A stretch of DNA of 64,000 nucleotides from Ulota crispa (taxonomy: Eukaryota > Streptophyta > Bryopsida > Orthotrichales > Orthotrichaceae), in NCBI GenBank assembly GCA_963920765.1, contig OY987248.1, positions 6,668,539 through 6,732,538 of the forward strand, in the 5' to 3' direction. The notes under the pieces are model-generated. The model did no database searches. It worked only from the letters and a program-made list of their open reading frames with translations, and was not told the DNA's origin. The position numbers were made by a program, and so were the translations under genes. Below are positions 23,977 to 35,322 of the stretch, in pieces (position 1 is the stretch's first letter; every line of letters starts with the position of its first letter).

Positions 23977-24630
23977 TAACCCCTAAATTCCCAAGGCACT
24001 TTTTGAGCTTCTAGGAATTTATTTTAAATTGATCAAAAAGTCAGAATTTTGATAAGTCGTATGATTTAAAAAAAATTGTAACCATATAAAATCAAACTAC
24101 AGATGTTAGAGATCACATAAGAAAAGAAAGCACAACAACATCATTTATGGATTGAAAGATTATAAAGTTTGATCAAGAGGCTGTCAATATTGTGAAAATG
24201 ACTTGAAGTCTTTCAATCCTCTTTTCACATGCCAAATCTAAAAAAATGATCACATGAAAAATACGAGGTCAAAGGACATAACATACATAACTCCAATCAA
24301 TTTACAGCTTTTCAAAATCTCCTCTACAATTAATTTTTAATGAGTTTCTAGTGTAATTTTTTCTCCAAGGTCTAGTGCCTTTGAGGCTCATTTCTAAGAA
24401 CTCTCAACACCAAAAAGTCAAGATTGCAATGGACTCCCCCACACAAAATCTTGAACAAAAAAGTTGTAATCAATCATTTACATAAATTTTTTTGATACTA
24501 AAACTAGACTTCATAAAGAATAGTTGAAAAATAAAATCTACTAAAAATAGAAACTTAGTTAAGTTTTATAGAGGTTCAAATTATTGTCAACACCATAATG
24601 TAGCGAGTGCCTTGGGCATTTAGGGGTTAA
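23976..24630. mobile_element. TTAA-flanked element, family T2 (~650 bp), copy a
   Basis: Left TTAACCCCTAAATTCCCAAG, right CTTGGGCATTTAGGGGTTAA. Collinear with 36158-36810: shared blocks include TCTCCTCTACAATT/CTACTCTTGTAT-type sequence and TCTCCAAGGTCTAGTG. No long open frame. Confidence 0.8.
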
Positions 24631-25448
24631 AATGGCCATAGGTTTTCATGACCTTGACTCCTAGTGTAAAGCGATCCTTATTATAAGTCCATCAATTTTG
24701 TGGATGGATTTTCACTACAATCACTTGACAAGAATTGTTGACGCCCCCCTTTTGCCGCTTTCACCACTCACTGAATTTAGGATTTAGAAAAAATATTTGG
24801 CATGTTTTTCATTTTGCATGATTGATATTAAATTTTTACTAGTGATCCCAATCAAGCACACCAAAAATCAACTTCAAAAAATCTCAACCCCAATTTTGGT
24901 GAATTGTTTTGTATAATAACCATGATTTTACAAGAAGATTGATTGAAAAACATTGATGATGAATTTTTGAGATTTGATTGCATGGGTATGTAGGGAACAT
25001 CCATACCCACATTTTTCATGCTAAAAAACAACCCCTTAAGTAACAAAATGATAATTTACAAAAACGAAGTGCTACTTTTAATATGCCCAAATTTTGTAAA
25101 ATATACATCTCTTTATAAAAATCAAATTTTGCAATTTGACTCATACATTGTGACTAAGTTTGTACTTTTGAACATGATGCTATGTTTACTAAATGAAAAG
25201 CTAGTTAAAGCATAAAAATATATAGTTTACAAATTTTGGCATATTAGAGGTAGCATTTAATTCTTGGGGAGATTACTTGCAAATGAATATCGATTTCTCC
25301 CCTCTCCTTCAACTTCCAACTTTGAGGCCTACTATTCACAAAATGGGAATCATGGAAAAAGAGAAATTTACCCTCATAAAAAAGCATGGAAGAAGAGAAA
25401 TTTTGAATTTTGATCTACAAACCTAAGTGTACATGCTTTTATTCTAGT
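24631..25448. other. Stretch holding one arm related to the foldback at 49018
   Basis: 24840-25020 resembles the left arm of 49018-49925 (CCCAATCAAGCACACC, TTTTGGTGAATTGTTTTGTA, GAGATTTGATTGCATGG, GGAACATCCATA). The opposite arm is not recognisable, so this is a solo or decayed copy. No gene. Confidence 0.45.
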
Positions 25449-25577
25449 CACTACAAGGAAATCATGGTTGAATTTACAAAAAATTAACAAAGATTGTGAC
25501 CTAATTTATAGTATGTTGTATTGTAGATCAAGTCACAATCTTTGTCAACTTTTTGTAGATTTGACCATGGTTTCACT
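25449..25577. mobile_element. Small foldback element with CACTACAAGG start
   Basis: Arms of about 45 bases pair: AAATCATGGTTGAATTTAC at the left against GTAGATTTGACCATGGTTTC at the right, with a short loop. The CACTACAAGG end resembles CACTA-type termini; the family assignment is uncertain. Confidence 0.5.
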
Positions 25578-27601
25578 AAACTAGTTTATTCTCTATGAGT
25601 GCAAGGTTTGGGGAGAAATTTTAACTTCACAAGTTGAAATCTGGCAGTGTCCAATTTCAACTAGATTTTCACTAACATGGACCGATTATTTGTTGTAAAG
25701 CTTCTAAATTTCTATTGTAAAAGTACTATATTTAACTATATTTAGATTTTTTTTGGAAAATGAACTGATTTTTTAACCGATGATTTCAAATTTTGACTAG
25801 ATTTTTTGCAATTTCAGCCGGTTGCCACTACACTAACGGCCGGTTCTCCCCGAACCCTGTATGAGTGCATGGTAGTGGCCCGGTTGGAGGGAGAATATGA
25901 ATTTGGAGCTTCGTTATTGCACCTGGCACCGTGTGCGAGAAAACTTGAAAAGTCGTTTGAGGGCCCCTGACTCAAGAAGTTTGACAACTTGGACGTTGTG
26001 TTCACTCAAGGTAACAGAACAACCACAAGCGCAACTGCACTCAAAAAAGTATTCGGAAAATGCCAAAGGTTCTCAAAATTCAACTCTTCAAGTGCAATTT
26101 TGAGAAAATCCATAAGTTCATGTATTTTGGCAACATGAATGCTGGTCCTTAAAAGTAGGTTTTTTCTTTGAAAAACTTGAAAGACAGTTGAATCTCCAAG
26201 TCCAACTCCCAACTTTGACCCCTAAAATTTTGTGTTTTGAATGGCCAAAGAACGGTCCCTTGGAGACTCCAGCAACATCAAGCATAATAAGAGCATCCGC
26301 ATCCTTACACCCAAAGGGTTTGACTCATGCAGTACTTGGATTATAAGTGCTATAGGCCTCTCAAATTGTTCTGTTGACACTCAAACCAAGCACGCCAACC
26401 AATGGCCATGAAAGCCACTGTTCATCCTACATTCGTTCAGTGAGTTTTATCCTATACTACATTTAAAAGATTGATCAATTGACTACTAATGAGGTATATT
26501 TGAAGAGCCAGGGTGGGGAACAAAAAATTTGAGGGCTTTTCAAAAATAAATGAACTCTTGACTAGTCCAATTTTGCATGTAAGGGCACGGATGCTCTGAT
26601 GATAGGTTCTTTGGGCGCCAGACATCTTTGGTCATTGGTGTGTATACCGGAGCTGCACAGAAAATCCAAGCAATGATTTTTTTCTTGCACCAGTTTCCAC
26701 TGCCCTGATTGTGTGAAATAGTTTCAACTGTGGGTTCTCCAGTTGGGGATGACGTTCTGATAATCATAATTAACCCTTCATAAATTTAAACATAACCGTC
26801 TCTTATCATTTGATTGCCACGTGGCACATGACAATTGAAAAGAGGGATAGTGACAAAGAGTCATAACCTTTTCTTCCATTTTCTTTCTGAAAGAGTTAGA
26901 AATTCCCAAAATTGAACAAGTTTTGAAATAGTTTGCTGAAAAGAATTATGCGTCATAACAAGCTTGCAGTTCCTCGGCTCCTTGCCGTTATGTAAAACTT
27001 GTAATTTGGACCATGTCAATGCCCAACCTAACTAATTCAACTAAAGTTTGAAGAGAACTAATTAACTAAAAGATCACTCCAGCATTGAGTTGTTTGGTTT
27101 AATCAAGTAATAGTTGTATTTGGTTTCATTTTATTTTCAGACGAGTCCATTCTAACTTCCAAGCTTGCTTAAAATGGAAAAACTCACAAGCAACGAACAA
27201 ATTTTGTAATGTAGAATTGTTTATCTTTAGTGAGTGAGGTTTCCAATTCCGAGGTAGGTCATCATGAAAATTTGCTCTAGCACGGCCAGTACTTTTGTGC
27301 CACTACCTACCTTATGTTTCTAAACTGGAAGTTGACTGAGGCTGGTGCTAATGTTGACTCCACTTACAGTATCCATGGTTGAAATCCCCTGTTGAGAAGC
27401 AATCTCTCACCTGGCTGATTCGCAACCCTGTTAATTTTGAATGAAGCTGTGGCCAACAGTGTTCACAAATGTGGCTATGATTACCAAAACTTTGTCAAAT
27501 TTTTTTGTTTACAGCTACAAAAAATTTGAATATCGTAGTGTTGAATTAGAGTTTTTTTCGCTCAGTTACCAGTGAGTGCTTTCAGTCATTTGAGCTAGTT
27601 A
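25578..27601. other. Gene-free stretch
   Basis: GC content rises around 25810-26000 and 26580-26760, but none of the overlapping open frames shows splice structure or a domain that I know. I see no supported gene. Confidence 0.35.
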
Positions 27602-28164
27602 GGGCCGCTTCACTCTATGGCCAAAAGTTGAGAGGCCGTCAATTTCCACCAATTAGATTGCAAGAAACCAAGGGTTTGATCTCTTAACCCTCTATACTAG
27701 AGTTCAAAGTCCCTCACCCCACATGATATCAATCTTTCATCCAAAATGATGGTCTCTTAAGAAAAGTTTGGGTCAAGCAAAAATGGAGACCCAAACTATA
27801 TATGGTTGAGACTTGAGAGACCATCACTTTTTTTTCATAAAATAATCAAAAACCGATAAGATCTTGGCTGTTCAATTTGAAAGGTTTAACAAATGCTATG
27901 ACTTTGGACTTTGGGTTTGGCCTTTGGAGGCTTCACACTATGGCCATTCAAGTTGATAGGTTGTGGAAGCTCACTGCCAAAGATTTGACCTTTGGGCTTG
28001 ACCTTTGAAAACTTCACACTAAGGATAGCCAAAGGTGTCAAAAACCATACTTTATTACCTATTTTCAGCCCATTTTTTAGCCTCTCAACAAAATTTGGCC
28101 ACTCAATCCCACTGCCTCTGGACTCTGGACCTAGTCGGCCACCCGGCCATAGTGTGAAGCAGCC
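27602..28164. mobile_element. ~560-bp TIR element with GGGCCGCTTCACTCTATGGC end
   Basis: The left end GGCCGCTTCACTCTATGGCC is the complement, with three mismatches, of the right end GGCCATAGTGTGAAGCAGCC. Inside, the phrase TTTGGGCTTGACCTTTG is repeated in variant form with CTTCACACTA nearby, so subterminal repeats are present. Confidence 0.55.
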
Positions 28165-29494
28165 ATTATGAAGATCTCAATTGGGATCCGTGGTGGTGAA
28201 GGCATGAAACTCTCCAACTACAACTTGCTGCTGTTGCTGCTGCAATGATAACAGCAATCATAGTCTCATCACTTTCAGAAGCAAAAGCTCACAATTCGAG
28301 TTCAGGCAGACTCTGAATGGACCATGTCGCCTCCCGATCGAACCCAAGTCCCAAGATACCGGTTGGTTGTTGCGAAAGCGGAATCAGCTAGCGTTCCCTC
28401 TAGCGTTATCAGGGATTCAGGGCCTAGTGCCTACTGATTAGATTAGCCTGTCAGGTTTGTTGATAAAAAAAAAGGGCTCACCCACACGCATATATGCATG
28501 CATGCATGGCTCAGTCAAACCCTCGATCTGCACTCTCCCACAAACAACTCATCGGGCTTGTCGATCTCGAGTCCCGCGCTGCCTCGCTTGTCCGTTTTCC
28601 TGCTCAGCTTCTAGAATAGAATTATTATTGGCTCATTTAATACTGGGTAGACAGGGTTTTTTTTGGTTTTTTAGTCAGTAGAATGACCCGCACCCAACAA
28701 TGCAAGCAGGTAAGAATGAATAGGACAGAAGTGGATAGAATCGTCAACTTACATGTACACTTTCACCCATAAACTAAACTAATATTAGTGAACTTCATCC
28801 AAAATTTAACAAATTTGGTGTTTGTTCAGGGAGGGATTTGGCAAATTCATCCATTTTTCCACTGAAATTTTGCAGTATTATGGTAGACAGTGACAGTTTG
28901 AGGTAAGATTTAGGTGAATTTTTGCCAGTAAAAATTACACTGTGGGTAGAGGTGTCGCTCTGGTTTGGCCGCTCTTCGGAATTCCGAATCTTTATATATA
29001 GGCCTGGATACTTTCCCCACAGCGGAAGCAAGCTAGCGATCCAATGTCTGTTATCAGTTTTTGTCACTTAAAAAAAGTTACAATTAAACAACAAACCTGT
29101 TAACCCTACGACGGTTTGGCTGCTTGCTTTACAGCAGGTGATATATGTTCTGTTCAGAGTTTTCAACTGCGTGATGGGAAAGTAAAACTCTAGTCTTAGT
29201 CTTAGAGCAGCACCACCGCAGATGGATTTAACTTGTATCTTATTGGGAGGACGTGGGATTCAAGCCTCCATTGCATAGCCGCTACCAATTTCGAGAGCTA
29301 GTATAAGTGTTTATTCACATCATTGTGGAGGTTTTTTTTGGCCATATTAGAGTTCATAAAAGGACTCAAATCCTCTAATTATAATTGAAAGGTGTTGGAG
29401 AGAAGAAGCTCAAAGGTACTAGCAATAGCAAGGGGCGAGAGGTTACCATGAGTGCAATGGGAGTGTTTTGAAAATTATAAAGCTGCTACTACAA
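28165..29494. other. Gene-free stretch of mixed composition
   Basis: 28180-28630 is GC-richer, with a GCATATATGCATGCATGCAT microrepeat near 28488. Short open frames only; no domain recognised. Nothing else supported up to the 53-bp array. Confidence 0.35.
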
Positions 29495-29747
29495 GTGACT
29501 TGCTTCTTGAGTCTCCAAAACACTTTTCACCTTCTCTAGGTTACTGAGTGACTTGCTTCTTGAGTCTCCAAAACACTTTTCACCTTCTCTAGGTTACTGA
29601 GTGACTTGCTTCTTGAGTCTCCAAAACACTTTTCACCTTCTCTAGGTTACTGAGTGACTTGCTTCTTGAGTCTCCAAAACACTTTTCACCTTCTCTAGGT
29701 TACTGAGTGACTTGCTTCTTGACTCTCCAAAACACTTTTCACCTACT
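29495..29747. repeat. 53-bp tandem repeat, 4.8 copies
   Basis: Units start at 29495, 29548, 29601, 29654 and 29707 with an exact 53-base period; each begins GTGACTTGCTTCTTGAGTCT. The first four are virtually identical. The fifth carries a G-to-C change and ends early, where exon-like sequence begins. Confidence 0.95.
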
Positions 29748-30115
29748 CCTTCCCGTGAAAGCGGTGGAGGTGCTCTCAGCAGTTTCAGTAAAGTACACTC
29801 AGGCCTTGAACATTCGGTTTGGTCATGTAGGTTCTTTCACCGATATCACACTCTTTGTAAGAGACTGGGAATTATCTTACCAGCATCGTAAGTTGCTACA
29901 GATGCTTGTTAAGTTCCGATTCTAGAAGTACGTAGAGCACCATCTAGATAACAAGGGTAAGCTATCATGTTTCTGTTTGTGTTAGGCCGAGGGTTTTTAG
30001 CAAACGAAATCTGATGCAGGCTGTTCGTGGGGAGGCAATTCAGTTTACATTGAGTTCCACGTCTCTACTCCACAAGCTCCCTTTCAAGTTTCAGCTTCAG
30101 CCTACAACTTTGTTG
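29748..30115 (+). pseudogene. Two exon-like blocks of an unidentified gene
   Basis: Block 1 ends at 29887 with a clean GTAAGT donor and encodes VKAVEVLSAVSVKYTQ, then LNIRFGHVGSFTDITLFVRD. Block 2 (30020-30115) follows a GCAG acceptor in matching phase and encodes CSWGGNSVYIEFHV, then FQVSASAYNFV, ending at GTATGC. The joined frame is open and hydrophobically patterned, unlike chance AT-rich frames. I do not recognise the family. No start exon is found: the 53-bp array occupies the place where it should be. This may be a gene fragment or the middle of a gene with unseen exons. Confidence 0.35.
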
Positions 30116-30392
30116 GTATGCAAAGGGTAAAACAAAGTACATAATATAGTTGTGTATTTTGTGTTAAGAGAGTTGTTAGGACTTGGCTCCCAAGTAGGGC
30201 TCTGCTTGACATATTCTTGGTGCCAAAATTTCTAAAGTAAATTGCTGCTGAGACGTAAGGTAAGGCTTGGACTTGGAACGTGGAATGCTAATGGCCATGC
30301 CCAGTTTTCAACCTCTATGACCAACCAAATTTTGAGAATTCAGTGGCTCTTGAGGCTTCCGCCCCTAAATTCATTCCACATGGGCATCACTG

Positions 30393-30552
30393 CTACAAGG
30401 GAACACTGTCATTTTGGTCATTTTTGTCGGACATGTCAATTAGGACATTTTTTTTTGGTCAGCTATGACAATTTTTTTTTTTTTTTTTTTTTTTCAATTT
30501 GGACACATTTAGTCAATTAGGATGTCTCAATTTGGAAAACAGTTCCCTGTAG
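30393..30552. mobile_element. Small TIR element with CTACAAGGGAA ends
   Basis: CTACAAGGGAACACTGTC at the left pairs with ACAGTTCCCTGTAG at the right. The interior repeats phrases such as GTCAATTAGGACAT in both orientations and holds a T-run of about 22 bases. A relative lies at 32977-33122 (TACAAGAAAATTTGTCC ... TTTCTTGTAG). Confidence 0.5.
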
Positions 30553-31153
30553 GTGCATATACTCTTCACGTTTGCTTGCGTTTAGGAGCCATAGATTGAA
30601 GAAGGTGGAGTTTTGATGAGGCTCTAGGGTCTACCTCTGCATGGAGACTTGTTGGAAAAGGGTGACCAAGAATTGTGTGAAACGGGCTGCCGCAGAGAAG
30701 TCGTAATGCGTGCAAGGAGGCGGAGGTGCGCAGCCCTGAATTGTGTGAGACGCAACCGTAATTGAGGAGCTTGACTTTTGGTGCAAAAAAGGCGATCTTA
30801 CGAACAACATCGCCTGATGTAGGGCGGGCAGCTTTACCAAAGCCCTAGAGTCTAGAATCTAGACTCTAGAGCCGGCTGCCAATTCTCCAACACCGCAAGA
30901 ATAGTCACTGACGACACTCGAAAGATGCCCCGAAACCTGGCGCCATTACAGGGACTGCCTGAGTGACTAACCTGTAGTAATGTCGACATCCTGACCATGC
31001 ATGCATCCATTCCCCGACCCCCGCTAGCAAAGTTTTACCTGCAACTCTAAATCAGGTTGCAGCCTTGGCAAGTCGACGTACCAAAGTCCGAGCTTCATTT
31101 CGAAGTGAAAATTGTTCTAAAAAGGAAGCCGGGTCAACAATCAAAGACCACAC
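30553..31153. other. GC-richer stretch without a supported gene
   Basis: Composition is close to that of the exons of this window, and several open frames of about 70 codons overlap, but I find no consistent exon chain or family motif. Confidence 0.3.
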
Positions 31154-31422
31154 AACACGATATTCACTAAAATTGGGAAAATGCAATTCTCAAGTTGTAC
31201 TTCACCTAAATCCAAAAATGTCACCATAAACTAAATTTGAAGGTATCAGATTTAGTCTGGGCCACTAAGAATTTTTCCCCCTCAAATTTCTCCTCTTCTC
31301 AGATGAGGGCACGTGTACCAAAAAAAATGCTGAACTCGGTTTAAGGTGATCACCTTAATCCTTCATCCTTCAGAAGTCCCAAAATCTACCTTTTTTTTCC
31401 AATTTAATGAATATCGTATGTC
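31154..31422 (+). mobile_element. ~270-bp MITE, family M
   Basis: Left ACACGATATTCACTAAAATT, right TTCCAATTTAATGAATATCG. Internal blocks GTCTGGGCCACTAAG and GAGGGCACGTGTACC are shared with 12490 and 35079. Confidence 0.7.
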
Positions 31423-31489
31423 ACACTAATTCTGCAGGAACCCACAGTAAAGGGTTTTGACAACTATTGTCCACATCTAGTCATTTCAG

Positions 31490-31570
31490 AAGAAGACGCT
31501 GTACATCGTGGAGAAGAAGGAAACCAAGTCGACGCTTGAGCTAGAGTTTGCAAATACAGAAGCTGAGTGA
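31490..31570 (+). pseudogene. Single exon-like block, unidentified
   Basis: After a good acceptor (TCATTTCAG) a 26-codon frame reads KKTLYIVEKKETKSTLELEF, then ANTEAE and a TGA. Codon use is GC-rich and exon-like. It could be a last exon or a captured gene scrap; no partner exon was found. Confidence 0.25.
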
Positions 31571-32065
31571 ACCAAAATTCGAAGATCCACCGTAAGGCTG
31601 CCTCGGAAACCAGTCATTGCCGTACGTGTGTGGCACTGTGGCCTTCAAGTGCCAGTAAGAGCTCTGACTGGAAAAATACGACTTGCATAGATCTGAGGTT
31701 TTAGTCAAAATGAATAGGTGGTTGTAGCATGCACCGTTCAGGGAGTTTTTTTGAGCTTCACCGCCGATTACAGTTCATAATTGGTTCTTGCCTGAAGCTT
31801 AATATTAACGTCGGTGGTTCAATGTGGTTCAAGCTATCAGTGCATACTGGAACACTCACTGGTTTCGAAATGGTAATCAAGCTCTGCCAAACGAAGTGTG
31901 TATTAAACAAGGTGCTAAAAGATCTAAGGCAAGACAAACATTGCAACAGTTAAATATCACCAACTGGTTTTTCTCCGGATATTGCTTCAATGAATTATAT
32001 AATCAGTTCGTTTATAAAAAAATGTGACTGAGTGGTTTATATCTAGACTGTAGGTTTAAAAATTT
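31571..32065. other. Gene-free stretch
   Basis: A 74-codon open frame at 31729-31953 (plus) overlaps one of 62 codons on the other strand; neither is recognised. Confidence 0.35.
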
Positions 32066-32394
32066 GGAAAAATTTCGTGGATACCCTTGAAGTTTGTAAT
32101 ACTTGCATAGATACCCTTGCTTTTCATAAATTGCACAAATACTCTTGGACCAAAACTATCCATCATTTGTTTTGTTGTGCACACCACTTTCCTTCTTCCT
32201 TTGTGTGCACATTGCATCTTTTTTGTTTCATTATATCCCTTCTTCAATATTGGTCATGAAGGAAGTACAAGCACAACAAATAAACACCTAAAAATTATGG
32301 TCCAAAGATATTTGTGCAATTTCTGAAAAAACAGGGTTATCTATGCAAATATCCCAAATTTCAGGGGTATCCATGAAATTTTGCCTAAAAAATT
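32066..32394. mobile_element. Foldback element, family W (GGATACCC ends), copy a
   Basis: The left end GGAAAAATTTCGTGGATACC pairs with the right end GGTATCCATGAAATTTTGCC, and subterminal GCATAGATACCC repeats follow. The same design occurs at 33562-33863. The open frames on both strands here are products of the inverted structure. Confidence 0.6.
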
Positions 32395-32731
32395 CAACTG
32401 CCGGATCCCCGCGGGACCTAAACCGAACATACATTGGTATGGACGATGGAGTCGACGTCAACATGTGTAGGCTGGAGTGTAGGTGCACACCAACGCAGGC
32501 TCGCAATAATAAGATCGATTGCGTACTATTGATGGAAGCCGTCAAGCTGGTCGGATGGGTCTGTGCCTGTCGATGATTGAAATGGTAAAATTAAGCAAAG
32601 CAAGGCAAGCCCAGCCCAGCCGGCAGGGAGGATTTGCTGAGGATTGGCTGTTAGTTCTTTCTGCTGCCGGGGTGCCGGGCCAAGAGGAAGCTGGAATCTC
32701 TGACGCGAGCGTTCACCGCGCAATAGAAGAT
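32395..32731. other. GC-rich 340-base stretch, possible gene scrap
   Basis: Open frames on both strands span it, but none has a recognisable motif or splice pattern. It is bordered on both sides by transposons. Confidence 0.3.
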
Positions 32732-33179
32732 TACACCAAATAGTGCATTTAGGTTGTCCCATACTAATTTCTTGACATTCCACACTATTTAAATACTTAG
32801 TGTTGCTACAGTGAATTTCAGAATTGTATTAAATCATTTTTAAAAGACTTGACAAGTACTACAAAGTAGTAGAAAGACAAATTAGCAATATTCAAGTTGT
32901 AAATCAAGTGAAATCTAAATATGTAAAGAGTTGCATGCACTTCCAAGTGAGCAAATGGTGGGTCATGAGGTAACTTTTTACAAGAAAATTTGTCCAAAAT
33001 GACAAAAATATGTCCAAATCAACAAGGCTAGATCTACAAAAAATTTCCAATTTAATAATTTTTTTGTCATTTTGTACACATTTAATCAATTCGGACATGT
33101 CAATTAGGATACAATTTCTTGTAGTTAATGTCCAGGAAACCTAATTGTTGAGGCAACCTAAATGCGCTATTTGGTGTAG
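32732..33179. mobile_element. ~450-bp TIR element (family E) with nested CTACAAG element
   Basis: Left TACACCAAATAGTGCATTTA plus GGTTG; right CAACCTAAATGCGCTATTTG plus GTGTA, a long inverted repeat. A second element (about 32977-33122, TTTTTACAAG ... CTTGTAG) is nested inside. The first ~200 bp resemble 16139-16426. Confidence 0.65.
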
Positions 33180-33561
33180 ATTGAAGCCTAGAAGCAATCT
33201 GGACTCTGAAGGTGGAGGCGAGTTTATTATTTGCCTCTATCTCTCCCCAAATTCCCTCTTTCGCTTAACGCGGACCCATGCGAAAATGAAACTCTACATC
33301 CTTTACTTACAAGACAAATAGAACTAATACAATCTGCCCTTATATTTTGTAGTTGATAATTTTTACCCAATTTTATCACGGTGGATTGATTGAGGGTCTT
33401 TGATTCCGAACAAGAACTTAAAACTGCCAAATTCGACCAATCGTAATCAGATTCTAAATTCCAGCTTTTTTTAGCCCGTGAAGATCTGAAAGTTTTCACT
33501 TCGGGGTCCACTTCAGGAAAAAGGAGGGGATCCGGGAAAGATGGAGGCGGACGACTCCTGT
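33180..33561. other. Stretch with one long unrecognised ORF
   Basis: A 122-codon minus-strand frame (33227-33595) is the longest here outside the named genes. It contains PPPSFPDPLLFPEVDPEVK and SRAKKSWNLESDYDWSNL, which look protein-like, but its start overlaps the adjacent transposon end and no splice partner is visible. It could be a decayed exon. Confidence 0.25.
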
Positions 33562-33863
33562 GCACGGATACCCCTGAAGTTTGCCATAATTTCATAGATA
33601 CCCCAGCTTTTTCAGAAATTTCACAGATAATCTTGGGTTAAAATTTTCAGGTGTTTTTTTTATGTGCATATCACTTCTCTTCTTCCTTTGTGTGCACGCA
33701 TAATAAAAAAGAAGTAGTGTGTGCAGAAAGGAAAAAGGGAAGTGGCATGAACAACAAAAAAAACACTTGAAAATTTTGGTCCAAGGGTGTCTATGAAATT
33801 TTTGAAAAAGCAAGGGTATCTATGAAATTATGACAAACTTTGTGGGTATCCATGAAATTTTCC
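33562..33863. mobile_element. Foldback element, family W, copy b
   Basis: GCACGGATACCCCTGAAGTT at the left and TGGGTATCCATGAAATTTTC at the right, with internal TTTCATAGATACCCC repeats as in copy a. Confidence 0.6.
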
Positions 33864-33870
33864 CTTTACT

Positions 33871-34812
33871 TTAACCCTTAAAGCCCAAAGGGTGCTTCAA
33901 AAAAAAAAAAAAAAGTCCAAAATTGCCACTTTTTGATGATTTATTCAAAATCTAAAATAAAAACTTTTTTTTTGAATTTCAACAATACAAAAGTGTAATA
34001 TACAAGCATGGTTGTCACATTGGTCATCCGCCCATTTGCTCCCTTGTCCATTTGAAGTGTCCAATTGAACTCATGTTTGTCTGATGTAGTCAACTAATAG
34101 TTGATTTCAAAATAATGATGAAAAATGATAATAAGAGCTTACTTTATATGCTAGTGACACTCATTGTTGCCAACGTGAAGTCAAAATGTGGATTTAAAGT
34201 CATATTGTGTAGTGACAATGAAAAATTGATTCTTCCTTTTTTAGTTCAAAAACCCTAAAAAGGCCCTAAAAACAAGGGTGGTTGTTTGTGTTGTCTGTTT
34301 TGTACGTTAGCTTGTGTTGTCTAACAACCAAATCTTGCCAAAGTAACAACCATGTACACAAGTAAGAAAATGTGTGAAACAACTTTCAACCCATTTGACC
34401 ACGTGGATTAAAAGATTATAACATTCATAGTTCCACATAAAGCTTTTTGGTGGTGCCCTAAAAGGGACAGTAGACTTTGAGCCTCTTATCTGAATATTTT
34501 TTCTCTACACAAAGTCAAAGGTTTAGGGTGTTCATAAGTATGGAATGTTAGGTTTAGCTTTACAAAATCTTAGATGCAATTAAGATGTCTAACTTGCTCT
34601 AAATGAGCTTGCTATACAAGGTGGTCAAAGAAAACAACTACACACTAGTCAATCTTAAGGAATTTCTTACATAATCAAAATTTTCTTTTTTTTAAATCCA
34701 AATGGTAAAATGATGTAATCCCATATCTTCTACTAGGAAGTTTTTTTTGAAAAAAGTTACTAAAACATGCAAAGTTGTGCTAATTCAAGCTTTGCCACTA
34801 TCTATAATCATC
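33871..34812 (+). mobile_element. TTAA element, family T4, copy b (right end unclear)
   Basis: It begins TTAACCCTTAAAGCCCAAAG. Homologous in segments to 10705-11290 through AAGCTTTGCCACTATC near 34790, but ~300 bp longer because of an insertion around 34000-34350. The right terminus was not identified. Confidence 0.45.
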
Positions 34813-34856
34813 AATTCTCAAGCCATCTTGTTATCTTTTCCATTAATACAAGTAAT

Positions 34857-34982
34857 GCTGCCACCTTGAAGAAATTGGCAGCTTACGGTGCGAGGCTGAA
34901 GCACCGTTTTGCTAAGGACTTGGAAGGTCTGATAATTCCAGATTGTTGTGCAGTTAGAGTGACCATGTCTTCTCAACTCTAA
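34857..34982 (+). pseudogene. Exon-like block ending in a stop, unidentified
   Basis: A GC-rich frame encodes AATLKKLAAYGARLKHRF, then AKDLEGLIIPDCCAVRV and ends at a TAA. It contrasts sharply with the AT-rich transposon to its left. No partner exon or family identity is seen; a captured gene fragment is one explanation. Confidence 0.25.
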
Positions 34983-35078
34983 GACATTGCAACACGGTTC
35001 AAATAATTTCTATGTACTACAAATGCATCTGAAATATAATTGCATCTCAAGAAGTTAATATATTGAAGAATCACAAAA

Positions 35079-35322
35079 ACACCATATTCGTTAAATTGGG
35101 AAAAACGGAGGTACCATGTTGTACTCTACCTCAAACCCAAAAAGTTACTATAAACCAAATTCAAAGGTATCAAATTCAATCTGAGGCACTAAGATTTTTT
35201 CCCTCACAAATTCCTCCTCTCAATGAGGGCACGTGTACCAAAAACGCTGCAAGCTCGGTTTGAGGTGATCACCTCAAAGTCCCAAGATGTACTCTTTTCC
35301 CCAACTTAACAAATATGGTGTT
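35079..35322 (+). mobile_element. ~245-bp MITE, family M, best preserved
   Basis: Left ACACCATATTCGTTAAATTG, right CAACTTAACAAATATGGTGT. Internal blocks GAGGTACCATGTTGTACTC and GAGGGCACGTGTACC. This copy is the best reference for the family. Confidence 0.8.

Larger units (their letters stand above)
23188..24680. mobile_element. Possible ~1.5-kb TIR element hosting two nested elements
   Basis: AGGGCTGCTTTACAGTTTAC at the left is roughly complementary to ACTCCTAGTGTAAAGCGATC at the right. The interval contains the family A element 23711-23976 and the TTAA element 23976-24630. The outer pairing is imperfect, so this is tentative. Confidence 0.3.

Noticed and set aside
33227-33595. 122-codon minus-strand ORF as a gene
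   Set aside because: It overlaps a transposon end, lacks splice partners and family motifs; kept only as a note on the interval.
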